64,000 bases of DNA from Bryobacter sp. (lineage in GTDB: Bacteria; Acidobacteriota; Terriglobia; Bryobacterales; Bryobacteraceae): positions 105,920 to 169,919 of the forward strand of contig JALHNI010000001.1 of assembly GCA_022843605.1 (NCBI GenBank). The letters run 5' to 3'. Positions within the stretch are counted from its first letter, which is position 1. Every line of letters begins with the position of its first letter. The position numbers were made by a program, and so were the translations under genes. A model generated the notes under the pieces. That model was given only the letters and a program-made list of their open reading frames with translations. It did not search any database and had not been told where the DNA came from. Shown piece by piece: positions 16,518-24,279 of the stretch.

Positions 16518-17488
16518 GCGGCCATCCCTTGTTGGCGGAACCAGCCGACGGCGCGATTGAGGGCGTCGTCGACGCTGGAGGGGGCGTAGCCGAGTTCGCG
16601 CTGAGCTTTGCCGCTGGAGGCGTACATTTTCTGGCGGGCCATGCGGACGGCATCGAGAGGAACATCGGGTTCGCGGCCGGAGATGGCGGCCCAGCCGGTG
16701 GAGACGGCGCCGGCGGCATAGGCGATGAAGTGCGGAATCTGGAAGGAGGGGGCGCGACGGCCGGTGAGGCGAGCGAGGCGGGCGAGGATCTCGCGGAGGT
16801 GCAGATTCTCGGAGCCGAGGATGTAGCGTTCGCCGCGCCGGCCTTTCTCGAGGGCGAGGAGGTGGCCGAGGGCGCAATCGTGGACGTCGACGAGGTTGAG
16901 GCCGGTGTCGACGAAGGCGGGCATTTTGCCGGCGAGGAAGTCGAGGATGATTTTCCCGGTGGGGGTGGGTTTTACGTCGCGTTCGCCGATGGGGGCAGTG
17001 GGATTGACGATGGTGACGTCGTGTTGTTGGGCGGCGGCGAGAGCGGCTTGCTCGGCGAGGTACTTGGAGCGTTTGTACGGGCCGGTCATCTGTGCGAGGG
17101 AGGTGGGCTGAGTTTCGTCGCCGATGCCGTTGGGGGGGAAGCCGATGCAGCCGACGGTAGAGGTATAGACAACCCTCTCGACACCGGCATGATGCGCGGC
17201 GGCGAGGAGGTCGCGGGTGCCATCGACGTTGGAGGCGTACATTTCGCTTTCGTCGCGGAGCCAGAGGCGGTAGTCGGCGGCGGCGTGGAAGACGTAGCGG
17301 CAGCCGGCGACGGCGCGCTGGAGGGAGGGGCGGTCACGGAGGTCGCCGCGGACGGTTTCGCAATCGAGGCCGGCGACGGGGCCACCCTGGCGAGTGAGCA
17401 CTCGCACGCGATGGCCACGCTGCAGAAGCAGGCGTGCGATGTGCCAGCCAAGAAAGCCGGTGGCGCCAGTAACCAGGGTGGGAGGCAT
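16514..17488 (-). CDS. hpnA: HpnA, hopanoid-associated NAD-dependent sugar epimerase
   Basis: A 324-residue extended short-chain dehydrogenase. The NAD-binding GATGFLGWHIA is at residues 8-18; FHAAADYRLW near residues 67-76 is characteristic of HpnA; the catalytic YxxxK is YKRSKYLAEQ near residue 138. The length fits the family (about 330). HpnA is conserved in hopanoid loci but its substrate is not settled. It lies 15 bp after squalene-hopene cyclase and overlaps hpnG by 4 bp, so the three are co-transcribed. Confidence 0.92.
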   Translation of the reverse strand: MPPTLVTGATGFLGWHIARLLLQRGHRVRVLTRQGGPVAGLDCETVRGDLRDRPSLQRAVAGCRYVFHAAADYRLWLRDESEMYASNVDGTRDLLAAAHHAGVERVVYTSTVGCIGFPPNGIGDETQPTSLAQMTGPYKRSKYLAEQAALAAAQQHDVTIVNPTAPIGERDVKPTPTGKIILDFLAGKMPAFVDTGLNLVDVHDCALGHLLALEKGRRGERYILGSENLHLREILARLARLTGRRAPSFQIPHFIAYAAGAVSTGWAAISGREPDVPLDAVRMARQKMYASSGKAQRELGYAPSSVDDALNRAVGWFRQQGMAA

Positions 17489-17503
17489 AGGGGGACGCGG
17501 GGG

Positions 17504-19438
17504 CTAGGCCGCGCGCTTCACCTTCAGCCAATCGCTCAGGGCCATCAACGGGAAGGAATCCCGGTAGAGGTGGTAGGTGAGGTAGTAGACGTTGGGGAAG
17601 CCGGTGCCGGTGGCGAGTTGTTCGAACCAGGTGCCGTCTTCCCGTTGGGTTTCGACGAGATGCTCGATGCCGTGGTGGACGCTGAGGGACGAGTCGTCGC
17701 CGCTGGCGAGAAGGCCCATGATCCCCCAAGCGGTTTGCGAGGCGGTGCTGGGAGCGGGAACGAAGCCGCCTTTGCGGTAGGATTCGCAGCTTTCGCCCCA
17801 GCCGCCATCGGCGTTTTGAATACTGCGGAGCCATTCGCCGCCGCGGAGGACGTGGGCTTCGCGATCGCTTTCGCCGGCGGCGCGGAGTCCGCGGAGGGCG
17901 AGGAAGGTGCCGTAGACGTAGTTGACGCCCCAGCGTCCGTACCAACTGCCGTCGGCTTCCTGGGTGCGGATGAGATAGTCGACGCCGCGGCGAATGGAGG
18001 GGTGTTGCGGGTGGACGCCGGCGAGGATGAGGCCTTCGAGCACACGGCCGGTGATGTCGGGGCACGTGGGGTCGAGCATGGCGTTGTGGTCGGCGAAAGG
18101 AACGTCGGCGAGGAAGTCCCAGTTGTTGTCGACATCGAAGGCGGCCCAGCCGCCATCTTTCGATTGCATGCCGAGAGTCCAGGCGACGGCGCGTTCCCGA
18201 ACGGCGAGCAGTTCGGTGGAATCGCTGGCGCCAGTGTGATGGAGCGCCTTCAGGACCATGGCGGTGTCGTCGATGTCGGGGTAGTGTTCGTTGGCGAACT
18301 CGAAGTACCAGCCGGAAGGCTCAAGATTGGGGCGTTTCTTGCTCCAATCGCCTTTGGTGCGGACTTCTTTGGTAAGGAGCCAGTCGCCGCAGCGGCGCAT
18401 CATTTGCGGGTCGGCCATTCCGGATTCGCCGAGAGCGAATGCGGCGATGGCGGTATCCCAGACGACGCTGAAGCAGGGCTGATGGAAGAAGCGGTCGCCG
18501 TCGTCGACGAGGAGGCGGTCAAACTGGCGTTGGGCTTCAGCGCGGGCCGGATGGTCAGCGGGGTAGCCAAGGAGGTCGAGCATCATGATGGCGTACATCA
18601 TGGGCGGATAAATGGCGGCGAGGCCATCGGACTTTTCGAAGCGCTGGAGGACCCAATCGCGGGCGAGGTTGATGGAGCGCTGGCGGATGGCTTTGATCTG
18701 GTAACGGTCCCAGAATTTGACGAAGTCATCGCAGAGGAAGAACCAGTTCTTCCAACTGAAGAAACTGGCGCCGGTTTTGAACTCGAGCGGCACGCCGCGC
18801 TTGATCAACTCGTCGAGGTGAAAGCCAGCGGGCACGGGCCGTTGGGGGTTGGCGGCGTGGAGGACGGAGAGGGGGATGACGATGGCGCGGGTCCAACTGG
18901 ACATCTCGTAGATCATGTTGCCCGAGAGCATCAGTTCCGGGGGGATGCTGGGGGCGAACTCGCGCGGGTAAAGGCCGAACAGGGAGAGATTGATTTTGAC
19001 GTAGCTGTTGGCGGCCTGGATGCCGCCGAGAGCGAGGATGCGTTCGCGGCAACGTTCGAGGGCAGCGGGGTCGAGTTTAAGGCCGGGGATATGGGTGGCG
19101 AGTTTGAGGGCGCAGTAGGCTTTGACGGAAGCACTGACGTCGGCCGGACCTTGGGGATAGGCACTGAAGCCGCCGTCGGCGGCCTGATGGGCGAGAATCG
19201 ACTGCACGGCGCGCTGGGCTTTGGCGGCGTCCGGGGGCTGCCAGGTGGAGCCGGAAGGAGAGTGCAGCCAAAGTTGGAGAAGAAGGTAGTCAGCCTCGAG
19301 CGTGGCGTCGCCGCCGGTGAGGTCTCCCCACCAGTAACCGTCCGCATGCTGGCGGCGCGCAAAAGCGGCCACCGATTTCCGGGCCGCCTCGTGGGCGGTT
19401 GCCAGAAGGGTGTCGCTGATTTGAAGACTAGGACTCAT
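17504..19438 (-). CDS. shc: Squalene-hopene cyclase
   Basis: A 644-residue squalene-hopene cyclase (HpnF) that converts squalene to hopene and hopanol at the membrane. The catalytic acid motif appears as PDIDDTAM near residue 387, and several QW repeats are visible (QHADGYWWGDL, QAADGGFSAYP, QSKDGGWAAFDVDNNWDF, QEADGSWYGRWG, QNADGGWGES). ATG 19438 is chosen because upstream residues in the same frame have no family resemblance and overlap ispH. It follows ispH by 28 bp, coupling isoprenoid supply to hopanoid synthesis. Squalene-forming genes (hpnCDE) are not in the window. Confidence 0.96.
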   Translation of the reverse strand: MSPSLQISDTLLATAHEAARKSVAAFARRQHADGYWWGDLTGGDATLEADYLLLQLWLHSPSGSTWQPPDAAKAQRAVQSILAHQAADGGFSAYPQGPADVSASVKAYCALKLATHIPGLKLDPAALERCRERILALGGIQAANSYVKINLSLFGLYPREFAPSIPPELMLSGNMIYEMSSWTRAIVIPLSVLHAANPQRPVPAGFHLDELIKRGVPLEFKTGASFFSWKNWFFLCDDFVKFWDRYQIKAIRQRSINLARDWVLQRFEKSDGLAAIYPPMMYAIMMLDLLGYPADHPARAEAQRQFDRLLVDDGDRFFHQPCFSVVWDTAIAAFALGESGMADPQMMRRCGDWLLTKEVRTKGDWSKKRPNLEPSGWYFEFANEHYPDIDDTAMVLKALHHTGASDSTELLAVRERAVAWTLGMQSKDGGWAAFDVDNNWDFLADVPFADHNAMLDPTCPDITGRVLEGLILAGVHPQHPSIRRGVDYLIRTQEADGSWYGRWGVNYVYGTFLALRGLRAAGESDREAHVLRGGEWLRSIQNADGGWGESCESYRKGGFVPAPSTASQTAWGIMGLLASGDDSSLSVHHGIEHLVETQREDGTWFEQLATGTGFPNVYYLTYHLYRDSFPLMALSDWLKVKRAA

Positions 19439-19466
19439 CAGAACTCTCAATAAACGGGTACTTCCC

Positions 19467-20492
19467 TTAAAGCTGAGCGATCGGCAGCGAAGGCAGCGTG
19501 ATCTGGGTGAGGGTGGCGCCGGAGGCGGCCAATTCCTGAGGCAGACTGAAACGCACGTCCTCTTCCTTGATTTCGACGTTCTCGACCGGGCCGAAGCCGT
19601 AGTTTTGCTGCAGTCCCTCAATCAACTGCTGCACGAGGGTTTCCGGTGCCGAGGCGCCAGCGGTGATCGCGACGGCCCTGGTCTCTGGCATCCATTCGGG
19701 ACGCAGTTCGGAGAAGTCGTCGATGAGGTAGGCGGGGACTCCGGATTTCTCACAGACTTCGACGAGGCGGCGCGAGTTCGAGCTGTTGCGCGAGCCCACG
19801 ACGAGAAGCAGGTCACAGATGGGGGCGATCGCTTTGACGGCGACCTGACGGTTCTCCGTGGCGTAACAGATGTCCTGGGATTTCGGACCGACGATGGCAG
19901 GGAAGCGCTGCTTCAGGCGTTCCACAATCTGGGAAGTTTCGTCGAGGCTGAGGGTAGTTTGGGTGAGATGGGCCACTTTGGTGGGATCCTCAATCACCAG
20001 ACGGTCGACATCCTCAACTGTTTCAACCAGGCGCATGGAGGCGGGCGCTTCGCCCATGGTGCCTTCCACTTCTTCATGGCCATTATGGCCGATGAGCACG
20101 ATGGTGTAGCCCTGGCGGGCAAACTTAATGGCTTCGAGATGAACTTTGGTGACCAGGGGGCAGGTGGCGTCGATGACCTTTAGATCACGGGCCTTGGCGG
20201 CTTCGCGAACGGCGGGCGAGACTCCGTGAGCGGAGAAGATGACGCGGGCTCCGGAGGGAACTTCATCGAGTTCGTCGACGAACAGAGCGCCGACACTTCG
20301 TAGTTCCTCGACGACGTGCCGGTTGTGCACGATCTCCTTGCGCACGTAAATGGGGGCACCATAGAGCCCCAATGCGATCTTGACGACATCAATGGCGCGA
20401 ACGACCCCGGCACAGAAGCCCCGGGGACTCAACAGGATCAGCTTCTTTGGGGATGGGTCAGCTTGGTGATCGCGAGCTTCAGAAGCGAGCAT
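19467..20492 (-). CDS. ispH: 4-hydroxy-3-methylbut-2-enyl diphosphate reductase (IspH)
   Basis: A 341-residue IspH/LytB, the last enzyme of the MEP pathway, producing IPP and DMAPP with an iron-sulfur cluster. The three cluster cysteines are visible: RGFCAGV (Cys27), DATCPLV (about 113) and DICYATENRQ (about 209), together with SSNSRRL for the diphosphate. The ATG at 20492 lies 13 nt after a TATAAT on the minus strand with no Shine-Dalgarno sequence, so the leader is very short. It heads the hopanoid operon, which makes sense because hopanoids are the main isoprenoid sink in such organisms. Confidence 0.97.
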   Translation of the reverse strand: MLASEARDHQADPSPKKLILLSPRGFCAGVVRAIDVVKIALGLYGAPIYVRKEIVHNRHVVEELRSVGALFVDELDEVPSGARVIFSAHGVSPAVREAAKARDLKVIDATCPLVTKVHLEAIKFARQGYTIVLIGHNGHEEVEGTMGEAPASMRLVETVEDVDRLVIEDPTKVAHLTQTTLSLDETSQIVERLKQRFPAIVGPKSQDICYATENRQVAVKAIAPICDLLLVVGSRNSSNSRRLVEVCEKSGVPAYLIDDFSELRPEWMPETRAVAITAGASAPETLVQQLIEGLQQNYGFGPVENVEIKEEDVRFSLPQELAASGATLTQITLPSLPIAQL

Positions 20493-20505
20493 AGAGGGTA
20501 TTCCG

Positions 20506-20511
20506 ATTATA
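20506..20511 (-). promoter_or_regulatory. -10 box TATAAT of the ispH-hopanoid operon
   Basis: TATAAT on the minus strand ends 13 nt before the ispH ATG, predicting an mRNA leader of about 7 nt. No good -35 box is evident at the expected spacing. Confidence 0.5.
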
Positions 20512-20613
20512 GCAGCGCTCCAACAGAACGGTTAGCAGACACTAGCACGGATGATTAATATTTGGTAAACGATATTCTTTTCTGCTGTTTAGGGTGTGGG
20601 AAGTGGGGTGGGT

Positions 20614-20643
20614 TTGACGGGGGGCGGGTACGTTCGCTATTCT
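20614..20643 (+). promoter_or_regulatory. Promoter of rpsT
   Basis: TTGACG at 20614-20619 and TATTCT at 20638-20643 are 18 bp apart. Transcription would begin near 20650, 15 nt before the rpsT ATG. Confidence 0.5.
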
Positions 20644-20664
20644 ACGGAGTGGAACATAATTTAG

Positions 20665-20937
20665 ATGGCTAATACAGTATCTTCGATCAAGCGCGTCCGT
20701 ACGACTGAGCACCGCACGGCGGTGAACCAGATGCGCACCACCAAGCTGCGCAACCGCATTCGGGCCATGCGCCGCCTGATTGAGTCAAAAGACTCGACGG
20801 CCGCCATCGCCGCACTGCCAGAGACGTATTCCGCGATCGACAAGGCTGCCAAGCAGGGTGTGATCAAGAAGAATACGGCTTCGCGCTATAAGAGCCGGTT
20901 GACGGCTCGCGTGAAGGCGATTCCGGCTGCAGCCTAG
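20665..20937 (+). CDS. rpsT: 30S ribosomal protein bS20
   Basis: A 90-residue, strongly basic protein matching bacterial ribosomal protein S20: [17 protein letters not shown] at the N-terminus, then [15 protein letters not shown] and the C-terminal [19 protein letters not shown] helix. Length is normal for the family. It binds 16S rRNA early in small-subunit assembly. It stands alone, between the divergent ispH gene and a strong terminator 35 bp after its stop. Confidence 0.98.
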   Translation: MANTVSSIKRVRTTEHRTAVNQMRTTKLRNRIRAMRRLIESKDSTAAIAALPETYSAIDKAAKQGVIKKNTASRYKSRLTARVKAIPAAA

Positions 20938-20971
20938 GCTTTCTAGAACTTCCAAGCAGAGCAAAAATGAG

Positions 20972-21002
20972 GACCAGCCCCGCGGGGCGCTGGTCCTTTT
21001 TT
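20972..21002 (+). terminator. Intrinsic terminator after rpsT
   Basis: GGACCAGC (20972-20979) pairs with GCTGGTCC (20990-20997), the loop itself is GC-rich and partly self-complementary, and a T-run follows at 20998-21002. It is positioned to end the single-gene rpsT transcript. Confidence 0.92.
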
Positions 21003-21061
21003 AGTTTTGGGTTTGAGTTGAGGATTGGTCTTGCGGTCAGTATGTCGTTGGGAGGGTTGGC

Positions 21062-21793
21062 CTAGAGGCGATCCTCCGGAAGGCGGCGCACGAGGCCCAT
21101 GGCCACCAGCGAAACGCCGCAGAGCAGGAACGTGATCGGTTCGGGGACACCGGTGGGGTCGGCTACACTGCCGGGGAGGCCTCCGCGGAGGCCGATGTTG
21201 TCGGTATCAGCGAGGAACGAGGCGGAGAGGCCAGGCGCGAGGCCAGAGCCGAAGTCGATGCCGAGCTGGGCGTAAAGATCACCGAGTGCGGGACTAACAC
21301 CGACATTCACGATGTTGGAATAGGTGCCGAGTCCGTTGGGCGCGCCGGAGACGGTAGTGCCGCTGACGGCGAGGCCGGCGTCGGAACCGGGCGTGAGGCC
21401 CGGAGTGGCAATGAGATCAAAGACGGTGTTGCCGGGTGCGCCGTTGATGGTGAGGACCAGCAGCAGAGCGGTGGACGAGAGGTTCTGCAGGGCAAAGGGA
21501 TTCGAGAGCGTGTCTCCATCCTGACTGAGGCTGAAGCTGCCATCGGCGCCGTTGCCGGCAACGCAGCCTCCACTGGTTGCGCCGGTGGCGACCCAGGTGC
21601 AGGTTTGGGTATTGCCATTCGAGAAGACGCCGGTGACTTCCATGCCGGCCATCAGGTTGCCGGTGGTGGTGAGTCCGGTTAAGTCGTTAATCGAGAGCGG
21701 CGAACCGGTGTCGACGTTAGTCATAAAGATAATGCCGGCCTGACTGACAGACGCAGTGGCCAACATCATCGCGCACAAGAGAGATTGCTTCAT
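21062..21793 (-). CDS. PEP-CTERM domain protein, secreted
   Basis: A 243-residue exported protein. It has an N-terminal signal peptide (MKQSLLCAMMLATASVSQAG) and ends with a PEP-CTERM sorting signal: VPEPITFLLCGVSLVAMG, one hydrophobic helix, then basic LVRR. Such proteins are processed by an exosortase and anchored or released at the surface; no exosortase gene is in the window. The middle is Gly/Thr/Ser-rich and beta-like without a known domain. The start is fixed by a strong GGAGGAAGG Shine-Dalgarno sequence immediately upstream. Convergent with rpsT. Confidence 0.9.
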   Translation of the reverse strand: MKQSLLCAMMLATASVSQAGIIFMTNVDTGSPLSINDLTGLTTTGNLMAGMEVTGVFSNGNTQTCTWVATGATSGGCVAGNGADGSFSLSQDGDTLSNPFALQNLSSTALLLVLTINGAPGNTVFDLIATPGLTPGSDAGLAVSGTTVSGAPNGLGTYSNIVNVGVSPALGDLYAQLGIDFGSGLAPGLSASFLADTDNIGLRGGLPGSVADPTGVPEPITFLLCGVSLVAMGLVRRLPEDRL

Positions 21794-22038
21794 ACCTTCC
21801 TCCGAAAGTGGCGATCAGTGAAGCCAGAGTAAGCTTTCCGCGTTTTGCGAACAAGAGAACGCGAAGCGCGGGAGTAATTGGGGATTGTGTAAATCGGCAC
21901 GCACCGGGACCTGAGGCGGAGTGCGCCGAGGCCCTGAAAATATTGGGTTTTGGGCGAAGTTACCGGCTGAAACGCGACTAAGCATCGCGTTCTTCAGACC
22001 GCGTAAGAAGTAACATGGACTCGGGGAATCGCCTGCGG

Positions 22039-23781
22039 TTACTGAGCCGCGGGCCTGATGTCGCGCAGGACGGCGGACCAGCCATCGAACTTATCTTCTT
22101 CGAGGGTGACGGCGAGGTCGACGCGGCCGGCGAATTCCGTAAGGCGGTCGGCTTTGCGCCAGGCTTTGACTTTGATCTGGCGGCCGTCCTGTCCGACGTT
22201 GAAGAAGACGTGCTGGTCTTTAATGACCTTAGGCGGGCCGACGACCATCGCGCCGAAGATACCGAAGAGGGGCGGGTCATTTTCATTGCCGAAGGGGGCG
22301 AGAGACGCGATCTGACGGACGAGGTTCTCCCCGACCTGAGGGACTTCGACGACGCCATCGAGTTCGAGTTGAGGACGAAAGTCTTCGGGGAAGAGGCGGG
22401 AGGCGGCGAAGGACTGCAGACGGGTACGAAATTCTTCGAGCTTCGATTGGGGCAGTGTGACGCCGGCGGCCTGCTTATGACCGCCGAATTTGGTGAACAG
22501 CTCGGGCATGCTTTCGAGAGCATCGAGGAGGTGAAAGAGGGCGACGCCGCGGCCTGAGCCAGTGGCGAGGCCGGTATCGGGGTCAGCGCCCAGGACGAAA
22601 ACGGGGCGGTAAAAGCGATCGACGATGCGGCTCGCGACGATGCCGACGACGCCTTTATGCCAACCTTCGCCCCAGAAGACGAGAGCGGCCTGGTCGTCGG
22701 TAACGGGGGTTTGGGTGCATTGTTCCAGGATGGCGGCGACCATGCCAGCTTCGGTTTCCTGACGTTCGCGGTTGAGGTCGTCGAGTTGTTGGGCGATGGC
22801 TTGGGCGCGGTCCGGCGGGGCGGAGAGGAGGAGGTCTACGATGTCGCGGGCGTCAGCCATGCGGCCGGCGGCGTTGATGCGGGGGCCGATCTGGAAGCCG
22901 ACCTGGCGAGCGGAGGGCGACTGGCCGGGCGGAATGCCCGCGACATTGAGCAGGGCGCGGAGGCCGGGATTGGGGGTGCGATCGAGGCCGAGAAGTCCGT
23001 GATGGACGAGGACGCGGTTTTCGCCGCGAAGGGGAACGACGTCGGCGACGGTGGCGATGGCGGCGAGCTTCATGAGCGAATCGAGCACTTTGCGTTGGCG
23101 CTCGGGAGGCACCGAGGAGGCGAGAAGGAGTCCTTCGGCGAGCTTGAAGGCAACACCTGCACCGCAGAGGTCCTTATTGGGGTAAGGGCAGCCGGGTTGA
23201 TTGGGATTGACGACAGCGATGGCGGGCGGGACTTCGGCTTCGGGGAGGTGATGGTCCGTGACGATGACGTCGATGCCGAGGGTGCGGGCATGCTCGACGA
23301 CGGCACCGGCGCGGATTCCGGTATCGACACTGACGATGAGGGAGACGCCGCGGGACTTGGCTTCGGTGATGATTTCGGCGCGCATGCCGTAGCCTTCGCG
23401 GAGGCGGTGGGGCACGTGGAATTCGCTTTGGCCGCCGGCGATCTCGATGGCTTTGGTGAGGAGGACGATCGACATGGTGCCGTCGACGTCGTAGTCGCCG
23501 TAGAGGAGGATCTTTTCCCGATTCTGGATGGCGAGGGAGAGGCGGGCGACGGCGCGGGGGAGGCCGAGCAGTTGGGCGCCGGGGTGGAGTTGGCTGAGGT
23601 CGGGATGGAGGAAGGCCTGGGCGGCGGTGGGGTCAGCGTAGCCGCGCCGGACGAGTACCTGGGCGACGGCAGAGCCCAGAGCCAGTTCCTGTTGGAGCCG
23701 CTGAACTTGGGCCGCATCGGGCGGGCGCCAAAGCCAGAGGGCGGGCCGCCTGGCGGGAGCGGTGACGGGTTGAGGCGTCAA
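22039..23781 (-). CDS. recJ: Single-stranded-DNA-specific exonuclease RecJ
   Basis: A 580-residue RecJ of the DHH phosphoesterase superfamily. Motifs in order: YGDYDVDGTMS near residue 97, VDTGIRAGA, VTDHHLPEAEVPP (the DHH motif), GPRINAAGRM near residue 303, and the DHHA1 part with GSGRGVALFHLLDAL and FGGHKQAAG. The C-terminal part fits the OB-fold DNA-binding domain. RecJ degrades 5' ends of single-stranded DNA in recombination and mismatch repair. It is the last gene of the operon that begins with the BMC shell gene, 3 bp after the unknown 164-residue gene. Confidence 0.95.
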   Translation of the reverse strand: MTPQPVTAPARRPALWLWRPPDAAQVQRLQQELALGSAVAQVLVRRGYADPTAAQAFLHPDLSQLHPGAQLLGLPRAVARLSLAIQNREKILLYGDYDVDGTMSIVLLTKAIEIAGGQSEFHVPHRLREGYGMRAEIITEAKSRGVSLIVSVDTGIRAGAVVEHARTLGIDVIVTDHHLPEAEVPPAIAVVNPNQPGCPYPNKDLCGAGVAFKLAEGLLLASSVPPERQRKVLDSLMKLAAIATVADVVPLRGENRVLVHHGLLGLDRTPNPGLRALLNVAGIPPGQSPSARQVGFQIGPRINAAGRMADARDIVDLLLSAPPDRAQAIAQQLDDLNRERQETEAGMVAAILEQCTQTPVTDDQAALVFWGEGWHKGVVGIVASRIVDRFYRPVFVLGADPDTGLATGSGRGVALFHLLDALESMPELFTKFGGHKQAAGVTLPQSKLEEFRTRLQSFAASRLFPEDFRPQLELDGVVEVPQVGENLVRQIASLAPFGNENDPPLFGIFGAMVVGPPKVIKDQHVFFNVGQDGRQIKVKAWRKADRLTEFAGRVDLAVTLEEDKFDGWSAVLRDIRPAAQ

Positions 23782-23784
23782 ACG

Positions 23785-24279
23785 CTAGTTCCGCGAGTAG
23801 AAGCCGCCGAAGTCGGGGCCGTTCTCAAGGCCAGGTTCGGTACCGGCGGACATAATGTCGTCCATCAGGTCCATGGCTTCGTCGAACCATTCGGTGTGAA
23901 GTTCAAAGAGATAGGTGCGGCCTTCGTGATCGAAGGAGAGTTCGATGGAGCAGGTGAAGCCGGCGTAGATGCGGAGTTCCTTGAGCCGGGATTCGTATTC
24001 GCGGCGCTCGTCACGGGGGATGGCGCTTTCTTCCAACTGTTCGAGGGTTTCTTCGACCATATCCTCGCGGAAACGGCGGAAGGCAAAGACGATCAGCTTG
24101 ACGCCAACGCGCTTGGCGACCTGGAGGAAGACGTGATAGTCGGGTTGGTGCTCGACATCCCAGCGGATGACTTCGAGGTCGTCGTCGAGGACACGGGTGG
24201 CACCGTGGAAAGCGACGAAGTCGTGCTTCGGGAGATACTCTTCAATTTCGAGTTTCAGGGTTTCGAGGTCGGATTTCAT
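23785..24279 (-). CDS. Hypothetical soluble acidic protein
   Basis: A 164-residue acidic protein that I do not recognise. It has no signal peptide or membrane segment. Predicted features by eye: an N-terminal helix (LETLKLEIEEYLPKHDF), a central strand-rich part (VKLIVFAFRRF) and alternating Glu/Arg helices. Its ATG overlaps the stop of the aldehyde dehydrogenase gene by 4 bp and its stop is 3 bp from recJ, so it is certainly expressed as part of this operon. Whether it serves the microcompartment or DNA repair is open. Confidence 0.75.
   Translation of the reverse strand: MKSDLETLKLEIEEYLPKHDFVAFHGATRVLDDDLEVIRWDVEHQPDYHVFLQVAKRVGVKLIVFAFRRFREDMVEETLEQLEESAIPRDERREYESRLKELRIYAGFTCSIELSFDHEGRTYLFELHTEWFDEAMDLMDDIMSAGTEPGLENGPDFGGFYSRN

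Noticed and set aside
16529..19453. 974-residue + strand open frame opposite the hopanoid genes
   Set aside because: It is antisense to hpnA and shc, is made of low-complexity Gly/Ala/Glu runs and has no motif. Long antisense frames are expected in GC-rich coding DNA.
21794..22038. Possible gene or RNA between the PEP-CTERM gene and recJ
   Set aside because: 245 bp with no open frame supported by signals and no stable long hairpin; probably just the leader of the PEP-CTERM gene and the end of recJ.
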